In this document: in pieces, positions 23,917-28,699 of the stretch | How the letters are laid out: each line of letters starts with the position of its first letter | Position numbering within the stretch: the first letter of the stretch is position 1 | Source of the DNA: a virus | Length of the DNA stretch: 28,699 nt | Reading direction: 5' to 3' (one strand) | Virus record (IMG/VR): IMGVR_UViG_3300005534_000037 | Location: 1 to 28,699 of that record | Translations under genes and position numbers: made by a program | Notes under the pieces: model-generated | Databases searched by the model: none | Told to the model about the DNA's origin: nothing | Seen by the model: only the letters and a program-made list of their open reading frames with translations

Positions 23917-25227
23917 ACGTGGTCCGTCTTCCTGCAAGCCCAACCGCTCGTCGATCTCCGCGCGGAGGTCCCTCTCATTCTCACCCTGCGAATCACTTGA
24001 GAACGAGAATGCGGCCTGAGAATCCGGCTCTCGCAGTTGAGAACCGGCGGCGTTGTCACCGGCGCCACCTCTCTCACTAACGTGAGAGAGAGGGGGCGCG
24101 CCGGAGTGACGTTCCGTCGAATTGTCCGAGTGAGAATCGGCGTGAGAACTGGCCGCGTCCCTGAGAAACGCCTTACCGTCCGGCGTCACCGAGAACCGGA
24201 TCGAGTTGCCCTTCTCGGACATGGCGATGTACTGCAGGCGGAGGAGGTCACCGCGCGCGCGGTAGAACGTCGCGTCGGACTTGCCGCCGGCCTGTTTCCA
24301 ATCGTTCTGCGATGCCGGGCCGCCCAAGAAGTCGCGCGCGAGGATCTCGAGCCAGAAGCTCGCGCGCTTGCCGGCCGCATGGCTCTGACCGGCCCGCGGC
24401 GCCGCGATCGCGAGCGACTGCTCGCTCTTGACCAGGCGCATCGTGATCGGCGCGAACGGCGCCGCATCCTTCTGCGCCACGCATGTGAGGGTTAGGCTGT
24501 CGTTCTCCTCTTTGAGCGCCATCATGGTGTCGACGGCGCCGCGGAGGGAGCCGGAGCCGCGCTCTTCCTCGCCGGCCCGGTTCGTGTGGTGCACGACGGT
24601 CACCGTGGCACCGGTGCGCTCCTTGAGCGCGTCGAGGGCGTTCACGGCCATCCCCATATCGCGCGCCGAGTTCTCCTCGCCACCCACGAAGCAGCGCGCC
24701 AGGGTGTCGAACACAATCAGCGCTGGCGGCTCCTCGAGGAGATCGAGCTCCTTCTGGAATTCCGACATGTGCCGCTGGTCGAGGAGCTGCACCGCGCGCG
24801 GTAGGACGTGGAGTCGGACGCCGAACGTCACGCCGTGCGCCGCCTTCCACGCACGCCAGCGCTGGCCCAGGCCGGAGCGCCCTTCGCCGATCACGTACAC
24901 GACCGTCCCTTTGCGCACCTGGCGGCCAAAGAACGGTCGCCCAGACGCGACCGAGAGCGCCATGTCGAGCACGACGAACGTCTTGCCGAGCTTGGCCGGC
25001 CCGTAGATCGCTGCCAGCGCGCCGGCGGGCAGCACGCCGTCGATGAGGAACGACGGTGGCGGAATCGACTCGAGCTCCTCGATCGAGAGGAGCCGAAACG
25101 GCCGCTTGAGCGGTAACGCCGGAGCTGCATCGTCGCTGCGGCGCGCAGGCGCGTGGAGCGCGCTGTCAGCCACAGCCGCGAGATAGGACTCGCTGAGATA
25201 CGGAGCGGGCGCGAAGGGTGACGACAC
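23902..25227 (-). CDS. RepA-like RecA-fold ATPase / helicase
   Basis: 441 residues from GTG 25227. A RecA/DnaB-type core is clear: Walker A GPAKLGKT (76-83), Walker B ALIVFDT (169-175), and a HHTN segment (213-216) like motif H3 of RepA-type hexameric helicases (AAA_25 family). A winged-helix-like region at about 291-355 (LARDFLGGPASQNDW, FYRARGDLLRLQYI) may bind DNA. The last 80 or so residues are Ser/His/Asp/Glu-rich and probably disordered. The family loads or unwinds DNA during plasmid and phage replication. It is the only replication ATPase seen; no primase or replicative polymerase is in the window. A GTTAGGC word (24491) and paired GTTGAC repeats (23.8-23.9 kb) lie in or beside the gene. 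Confidence 0.86.
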   Translation of the reverse strand: MSSPFAPAPYLSESYLAAVADSALHAPARRSDDAAPALPLKRPFRLLSIEELESIPPPSFLIDGVLPAGALAAIYGPAKLGKTFVVLDMALSVASGRPFFGRQVRKGTVVYVIGEGRSGLGQRWRAWKAAHGVTFGVRLHVLPRAVQLLDQRHMSEFQKELDLLEEPPALIVFDTLARCFVGGEENSARDMGMAVNALDALKERTGATVTVVHHTNRAGEEERGSGSLRGAVDTMMALKEENDSLTLTCVAQKDAAPFAPITMRLVKSEQSLAIAAPRAGQSHAAGKRASFWLEILARDFLGGPASQNDWKQAGGKSDATFYRARGDLLRLQYIAMSEKGNSIRFSVTPDGKAFLRDAASSHADSHSDNSTERHSGAPPLSHVSERGGAGDNAAGSQLREPDSQAAFSFSSDSQGENERDLRAEIDERLGLQEDGPRVDEG

Positions 25228-25230
25228 GAG

Positions 25231-25620
25231 TTAGGCAGCATGGGAGGAAGTGGAGGGGCCAGGCTGTGACGCGAGACACTGCGCGGCCGCCAGCCGCGCG
25301 CGATGCGCGAGCCAGTGGTTGCCGTGGCGCTCGAGCTCTAGGGCGTGCGCCTCCCATGCGGCCGCGCGTTCGAGCGGTGGGCGCGCGGCGCCAGCATCGA
25401 GCACGAGCTGTCGCCACCGCTCGAGCGCGGGGTACGCGGCCTCGGCGCGCGTCGTGAATTCGGCGAGCTGCGCCCCGGCCTGGACGAGTGCCTCAGCTGC
25501 GTCGAAGAGATCGAGCAGCGCGAGAGCATCGGCCGGCGCCAGCGTGACGGGCTCGCCGGCGTACGCCGTGAGCAGTGCAGGGAACACCGCGATCGCGCGA
25601 CCGAAGGCGTCGGGCGTCAC
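25231..25620 (-). CDS. Hypothetical protein, 129 residues
   Basis: Starts at GTG 25620 (GTGA overlap) and ends in a GCCTAAC stop 3 bases before the ATPase start. Very Ala/Leu-rich, helical (PADALALLDLFDAAEALVQAGAQ), with a few Arg. No motif recognised. Directly upstream of the ATPase, so may be linked to replication. Confidence 0.68.
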   Translation of the reverse strand: MTPDAFGRAIAVFPALLTAYAGEPVTLAPADALALLDLFDAAEALVQAGAQLAEFTTRAEAAYPALERWRQLVLDAGAARPPLERAAAWEAHALELERHGNHWLAHRARLAAAQCLASQPGPSTSSHAA

Positions 25621-25793
25621 GCGACGTGCTCCTCGTTGAGTATGCCGGACTCCGCGAGCTCGTCGAGCCACCGCGCGATGCGCTCGGTCGCTCCGACGCT
25701 CAACGTGCACGAGCGCGCGCCGGTCGCCCGTTTGGTGCGGACGAGCGACGCGAGCCACGCCCGCGTGAGGTCGAGCTCCTCGCGTTCGGTCAC
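25617..25793 (-). CDS. Hypothetical protein, 58 residues
   Basis: Starts at GTG 25793 and both ends overlap neighbours by 4 bases (GTGA at each side). Helical, mixed charge (TEREELDLTRAWLASLVRTK). No family recognised. The double overlap in a run of similarly coupled genes supports it. Confidence 0.66.
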   Translation of the reverse strand: MTEREELDLTRAWLASLVRTKRATGARSCTLSVGATERIARWLDELAESGILNEEHVA

Positions 25794-25987
25794 GCGGCAC
25801 CGCGCGGCGCGGGGGGCGCAGGTTGGTCGTGCGTGGCGTGCGCACGCTCGAGCTCGCGCACCCGGCGCTTCCCGCACCGATCGCAGACGTGGTCGTAGCG
25901 GACGTTGCCGGCGCCGAGCACTTCGTGCGTTGCCGGCCGCCCGCATTGGCAGCGGGGCAGCGAGCGCAGGTAGAAGCGGCCCGTCAC
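25790..25987 (-). CDS. Small zinc-ribbon-like protein, 65 residues
   Basis: Starts at GTG 25987 in GTGA overlap with the XF1762-like gene stop. Contains CQCGRPATHEVLG and CDRCGKRRVREL, that is CxC and CxxC pairs about 20 residues apart, a layout like a zinc ribbon. C-terminus is Pro/Ala-rich. Family not recognised; nucleic-acid or protein binding is inferred from the Cys pairs. Confidence 0.66.
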   Translation of the reverse strand: MTGRFYLRSLPRCQCGRPATHEVLGAGNVRYDHVCDRCGKRRVRELERAHATHDQPAPPAPRGAA

Positions 25988-26430
25988 GACGCCGCCTCCC
26001 AACGCAGTTTCAGTTGCGTCGGATGCAGGTCCACCCGCAGCCGCGACTGACAGTTCCACGAGCCACCACCGGCCTCACCGAGACACTTCCATCCGGCCGC
26101 GACGAGCGACGTGCCCGGCTCGGTGGCGAGCGTGTACGTGATCAGTCTGCGGTAGCCTAACGCGCGCACGGCGCGCCACGCGGCGCCGTAGAGTTTGCTC
26201 GCCGCGTGTTGTGTTCCGTCCGTGCAGCAGCGCGTGACTTCAGCCGTCCACGAGGCTTGCAGGTTCCGCGCGACCGGTCGTCCGATGATCGCGACGCCGC
26301 AGATATGATCCGTACCAACGGCGACGCAACAGATACAGCCACGCGACGGGCCGTGGTGGCGATGGTGCTCGCGCACGAAGGCGTTGGCCTCGCGCAACGT
26401 GATCGGCACGAGCATGAGCGGCGGCGTCAC
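25984..26430 (-). CDS. XF1762 family protein
   Basis: 148 residues from GTG 26430, overlapping the methyltransferase stop (GTGA). The protein matches the phage XF1762 family closely: LVPITLREANAFVREHHRHH near the start, GVAIIGRPVAR around 44, EVTRCCTDGT near 64, then ASKLYGAAWRAVRALGYRRL, and SWNCQSRLRVDLHPTQ at the C-terminus. The layout suggests an acetyltransferase-like fold, but the reaction is not established in my knowledge. The gene is widespread in phage accessory blocks. A TTA-GGC word lies inside the conserved ALGYRRL segment (26155). Confidence 0.85.
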   Translation of the reverse strand: MTPPLMLVPITLREANAFVREHHRHHGPSRGCICCVAVGTDHICGVAIIGRPVARNLQASWTAEVTRCCTDGTQHAASKLYGAAWRAVRALGYRRLITYTLATEPGTSLVAAGWKCLGEAGGGSWNCQSRLRVDLHPTQLKLRWEAAS

Positions 26431-27173
26431 GCAACCTCCGCGTGGTGCTCAGGCCGATAGACGTGCGCGATGTGTTGCGCTAACGCGAGCGGGATTTTGG
26501 CAATCCGCGCCGACTCGGCCTTGCGGGATAGCGACTTGCTGTTCGTCGCGCGAATCGCGCCGGGCGATGAGTTGTGGAACCAGGTGCCACCAACCTTCCG
26601 GCCGTCAGGATTGTTTCCGCGTCCGCTGCCTGTGTTGTGCGCGACGTTGAACCACGACCCGCCACTATTCTTCATCGCCCGGTCCGCGCCCATGGTCTCC
26701 ACCTTCACGGCGCGCATCGTGATCGGCATGAGCGCCGGCACATCGCCCCACAGGTAGTAGGAGCCGTAGTGCCAGCGCGCGCGCCCAGCCCACCGCTGCG
26801 CGCCGCACACGTTCTCTTGGACCATTGGGATGTACCGTCCCGCAGCGGCGCACGCTTCGCGCTGGATGCGAGCCGCTTGCGCGAACAACTCCATGCCTAA
26901 CTCTGGCGGTCCAAGCGCCTTGGCGCGCTTCCACGGCATCGCGCGGTAGCTGAACTCCTGGCACGGCGAGCTCGCGACGATGATCGCCGCGTCCTTGAAT
27001 TGCGTGCCGTCGAGCGTGCGCACGTCTTGCAGCACGAGCTGCGCCGGGTAGCGGTGCGCGCCGTAGACGTGGCGCTCGATGTCGAAGCCGATGCACTCGT
27101 AGCCCTCGGCCAGAAACCCCTCGGTCCAGCCGCCGAGGCCGCAGAAGAGGTCTATGCAGAGCGGCTTTCTCAT
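26427..27173 (-). CDS. C5 DNA cytosine methyltransferase
   Basis: 248 residues from ATG 27173, overlapping the stop of the upstream gene (ATGA). C5-methyltransferase motifs are visible: motif I DLFCGLGG (8-15), motif IV SSPCQEFS (68-75) with the catalytic Cys 71, motif VI QENV (119-122), and a C-terminal SRKAESARIAKIPLALA segment (216-231) like motifs IX-X. It is short for a complete C5 enzyme; the region between motif VI and the C-terminus, where the target recognition domain should be, is a Gly/Asn-rich segment (GSGRGNNPDGRKVGGTWFHN). It may have a minimal recognition domain or depend on a partner. No restriction enzyme gene is nearby, so it is more likely a self-protection methylase. Confidence 0.86.
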   Translation of the reverse strand: MRKPLCIDLFCGLGGWTEGFLAEGYECIGFDIERHVYGAHRYPAQLVLQDVRTLDGTQFKDAAIIVASSPCQEFSYRAMPWKRAKALGPPELGMELFAQAARIQREACAAAGRYIPMVQENVCGAQRWAGRARWHYGSYYLWGDVPALMPITMRAVKVETMGADRAMKNSGGSWFNVAHNTGSGRGNNPDGRKVGGTWFHNSSPGAIRATNSKSLSRKAESARIAKIPLALAQHIAHVYRPEHHAEVA

Positions 27174-27736
27174 CGCCGGATGGCTCCGAACTCGGCCGCG
27201 AGCCGGTCGCGCCGGCTGGGCAGCACGCACGGCAGGTCCGCGAGCGCGAAGAACGCTTCCTCGGTCTCCGTCGGCACGATCTCGCGCGTCGCCTCGTGGA
27301 TCACGTGGCCCTCGCGGTGCACGTACCCGCGATCGATCAGCCGGCGCATCGCGAGCGCGCCTAACTCTTGGGGCCCGGTGCGAATCGCGAGCAGGCTGCC
27401 CCACGCGCTCGGCGGCATGCGCACGAAGAGCTCGCACGCGACGGCCGGGTCATCGTAGAGCGCGGCGCGCATGTGCCGGGAGCCGCCGACGCGGATGTGG
27501 CCGATGTCCAGCTCGACGCGGTGCCGGATGGCTTCGACCTCGTAGACGGGCTCGCCGAAGAGCGCGGGCTCGGTGCGCGGCTCGACCAGGAGCTCGATAT
27601 CGCCGACGTCGGGTCGTTCGCGGCGGAGCGAGCCGACGATGACGCCGCGGGCGATGACGGGCGCGAGCGTGGTGAGCACGCGGGTGGCGATCGCGAGCGC
27701 CTCCGCGCGCGGCATCCGGCGCAGCGTGACGCTCAT
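27170..27736 (-). CDS. Small polymerase-X-like nucleotidyltransferase
   Basis: 188 residues from ATG 27736, overlapping the upstream stop (ATGA) and the next start (ATGA). The DNA-polymerase-beta-type palm is visible: VIVGSLRRE (33-40), then PDVGDIELLVEP (42-53), where Asp 46 and Glu 48 match the two metal-binding acids. The segment ACELFVRMPPSAWGSLL (100-116) aligns with the third acid region; it has Glu 102 where most have Asp. The C-terminal ETEEAFFALADLPCVLPSRRD resembles the polymerase X thumb end. No N-terminal helix-hairpin-helix or PHP domain. It could be a minimal repair polymerase or a nucleotidyltransferase of another use. The two neighbours are a methyltransferase and a small unknown gene. 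Confidence 0.76.
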   Translation of the reverse strand: MSVTLRRMPRAEALAIATRVLTTLAPVIARGVIVGSLRRERPDVGDIELLVEPRTEPALFGEPVYEVEAIRHRVELDIGHIRVGGSRHMRAALYDDPAVACELFVRMPPSAWGSLLAIRTGPQELGALAMRRLIDRGYVHREGHVIHEATREIVPTETEEAFFALADLPCVLPSRRDRLAAEFGAIRR

Positions 27737-27951
27737 AGGTCGTCGACCTGAATCTGCCAGCGCACTCGTTCTTCCGCAGCCTGATACATCTCGCGCAACG
27801 CAGCGAGGTGCTCACGCCGATCACTCTCGGCGCTTTCAGGGCCGACGTATTCGTCCGTGTGCGCCTCGCAGCAGAAAATCGCAGACCGTAGAAGGTTACG
27901 GCACTCCCGCAGTCGCTTCAGCGTCAACCTTCTGGTGGGCGCGTTAGGCAT
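27733..27951 (-). CDS. Hypothetical protein, 72 residues
   Basis: Starts at ATG 27951. That ATG overlaps the stop region of the upstream HNH-DUF4326 gene (AATGCCTAAC: ATG-CCT-AAC for this gene, GCC-TAA stop for the other). Sequence is helical and basic then acidic (LTLKRLRECRNLLRSAIFCC, then REHLAALREMYQAAEERV). Two adjacent Cys (FCCEAH). No family recognised. Its stop overlaps the next start (ATGA). Confidence 0.66.
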   Translation of the reverse strand: MPNAPTRRLTLKRLRECRNLLRSAIFCCEAHTDEYVGPESAESDRREHLAALREMYQAAEERVRWQIQVDDL

Positions 27952-28354
27952 TGGCGATGTCCAGCAGCACGTCGGCGTGACAGGGGGTGTCGAGCTTGCA
28001 CCAGCACGCGAGGTTCTTCCCGCGCAGCGCGCGCCGGATTTCGCCGGTCGTCGGTGGCACTCCGATCGTGTCATTGAGTTCACCCGCGAGCCACGCGCGG
28101 AAGTCTTCGACCGCGTCGTATCGCGTGGAGCGACGATTGTCGAGCTTATCACGATTGACATGGTCGGTCTCCTGGCCCAGACGCGCGGAGATGATTTCCC
28201 TGTGTAGATAGACGGTCCTGCGTCGGCCGCCGGAATATTCAACCCGGAACGCATAGCCGTTCGGGTGTAGCCACCACCGATGCTGCGATTGCGTTGTGTA
28301 ATCGGCTTCATCGACGACCGCATGTCCGCGCGGGTGCAGCGCGATGGACATCAT
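27944..28354 (-). CDS. HNH endonuclease-like domain fused to truncated DUF4326
   Basis: 136 residues from ATG 28354 (a second ATG follows at once). Residues 5-75 form an HNH homing-endonuclease-like unit: DEADY near 15, RWWLHPNGYAFRV, VYLHREI with His 51, and DHVNRDKLDNRRS (64-76) with Asp 64, His 65, Asn 67 and Asn 73. From residue 78 the sequence matches the second half of DUF4326: YDAVEDFRAWLAGE, then LRGKNLACWC (110-119) and CHADVLLD (125-132). The usual DUF4326 start with the 'SKWGNPF' segment is missing, as if the HNH domain replaced it. No frameshift is visible. The product may be a genuine fusion or a recombinant remnant. First gene of the leftward array. Confidence 0.75.
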   Translation of the reverse strand: MMSIALHPRGHAVVDEADYTTQSQHRWWLHPNGYAFRVEYSGGRRRTVYLHREIISARLGQETDHVNRDKLDNRRSTRYDAVEDFRAWLAGELNDTIGVPPTTGEIRRALRGKNLACWCKLDTPCHADVLLDIANA

Positions 28355-28573
28355 GGGAGCGACCACCGCGCGACGGCGAAGAGGGCGCCGAGCGAGACGG
28401 GCGCACCTCCCGGACTGGTGCGGACAGACACGCGTGCGGCGCGTCGGGAACGCGCGCATCCCGATTGCGGTCCCGTTACGGTTTCAATCGCCGCCTTTGG
28501 ATGCTTTTCGGGTTCGAGAAGCGCGTTTTCTCCGCCGTTTTCGCTCTGAAGGAGCGGAGACGCGGTTTTACTG
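28355..28573. other. Gap without a recognised gene between the first phage gene and the tRNA fragment
   Basis: No convincing gene on either strand. Short frames exist, but they lack Shine-Dalgarno sites and coding-like composition. The stretch contains several TTTTC/GAAAA runs (for example GCGTTTTC, CCGTTTTCG, GCGGTTTT near 28521-28570) and an inverted CTCCGC/GCGGAG pair (about 28528-28557), which could be integrase or host-factor binding sites next to an attachment core. That use is inference. Confidence 0.4.
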
Positions 28574-28610
28574 CATCGGTAGGTTGTAGGTTCGATTCCT
28601 ACAGGGCGCA
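28574..28610 (+). other. tRNA 3'-end fragment, probable phage attachment core
   Basis: On the plus strand: variable loop AGGTT (28581-28585), T stem GTAGG (28586-28590), loop TTCGATT (28591-28597), T stem CCTAC (28598-28602), acceptor 3' strand AGGGCGC (28603-28609) and discriminator A (28610). The anticodon and D arms upstream cannot be folded and no GCGCCCT partner is found 5', so only the 3' part of a tRNA is present. A terminator follows at once. This is typical of the half of a tRNA att site that lies on the host side. Confidence 0.7.
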
Positions 28611-28612
28611 CT

Positions 28613-28657
28613 CACGAGGCGCAACGACCGATAGGCGTTGCGCCTCGTGTTCTTTCT
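28613..28657 (+). terminator. Intrinsic terminator after the tRNA fragment
   Basis: A perfect 14-pair stem CACGAGGCGCAACG (28613-28626) / CGTTGCGCCTCGTG (28636-28649), a 9-base loop, then TTCTTTCT on the plus strand. It is a strong intrinsic terminator directly after the tRNA 3' end, as in a normal tRNA gene, so the sequence to its right is probably host chromosome. Confidence 0.85.
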
Positions 28658-28699
28658 CGGCACGGTATCCACCGCGAGCATCCTTGTCGTCGATGCGCC

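Noticed and set aside
23814-24077. 87-codon minus-strand frame inside the ATPase 3' end
   Set aside because: Lies almost wholly in another frame of the ATPase gene and is Arg/Ser/Cys-rich without coding-like pattern.
26427-27173. Restriction-modification system
   Set aside because: No restriction endonuclease gene lies next to the methyltransferase; the HNH fusion is two genes away and not a typical partner.
26427-27437. Longer methyltransferase form starting about 27437
   Set aside because: The extension overlaps the nucleotidyltransferase gene in another frame and is Arg-rich; the ATG at 27173 starts right before motif I and overlaps the upstream stop.
28535-28610. A complete tRNA gene
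   Set aside because: Only the variable loop, T arm and 3' acceptor strand fold. No anticodon stem or 5' acceptor partner exists upstream, and the position expected for T33 is not T.
28351-28611. Minus-strand frame of 86 codons beginning MRPVGIEPTTYRC
   Set aside because: VGIEPTTYR is the known spurious translation of the reverse strand of a tRNA T arm; the frame reads through the tRNA fragment.
1-28699. GCCTAAC/TTAGGC as telomere-like repeat
   Set aside because: TTAGGC is a telomere unit in some nematodes, but copies here are dispersed singly inside genes with no tandem array.
1-28699. CRISPR array or insertion sequence
   Set aside because: No evenly spaced direct repeats and no transposase-like gene or terminal inverted repeats were seen.

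Overview
The window is a G+C-rich stretch (roughly two thirds G+C by eye) of a tailed, long-tailed (siphovirus-like) bacteriophage. It is most likely one end of a prophage in a high-GC bacterium. Essentially all genes lie on the minus strand and read from right to left. The host cannot be named from the sequence.

Right edge (about 28.35-28.70 kb): the 3' end of a tRNA gene (variable loop, T arm, 3' acceptor strand, discriminator) with no matching 5' half. A strong plus-strand hairpin terminator follows directly. This is what a phage attachment junction inside a tRNA gene looks like. No integrase or repressor is visible in the window.

Early/accessory block (28.35-20.66 kb): about 20 small genes packed head to tail, most joined by 4-base ATGA or GTGA stop/start overlaps. 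They include an HNH-DUF4326 fusion, a small polymerase-X-like nucleotidyltransferase, a C5 DNA methyltransferase, an XF1762-family protein, a RepA-like RecA-fold ATPase, a RusA-like resolvase, several small membrane proteins and several unknowns. A hairpin with a U-tract at about 20.6 kb ends this block.

Packaging and head block (20.55-10.02 kb): terminase small and large subunits, portal, MuF-like head protein, small basic proteins, scaffold-like protein, major capsid protein, capsid cement protein, connector and tail-completion proteins. Tail block (10.03 kb to the left edge): tail terminator candidate, tail tube, tail assembly chaperone with a GGGTTTT slippery site giving a -1 fusion product, tape measure, a distal tail protein, and a very long tail-tip protein that runs off the left edge. 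Lysis genes and receptor-binding genes must lie beyond position 1.

The least explained signals are: (1) a roughly tenfold excess of the heptamer GCCTAAC/GTTAGGC, mostly as the Leu-Gly codon pair TTA-GGC and several times as the stop context GCC-TAA-C; (2) the HNH-DUF4326 fusion that lacks the N-terminal part of DUF4326; (3) a domain shared between the two adjacent distal tail proteins; (4) paired GTTGAC repeats at the end of the ATPase gene; (5) hairpins without U-tracts around the most highly expressed structural genes.
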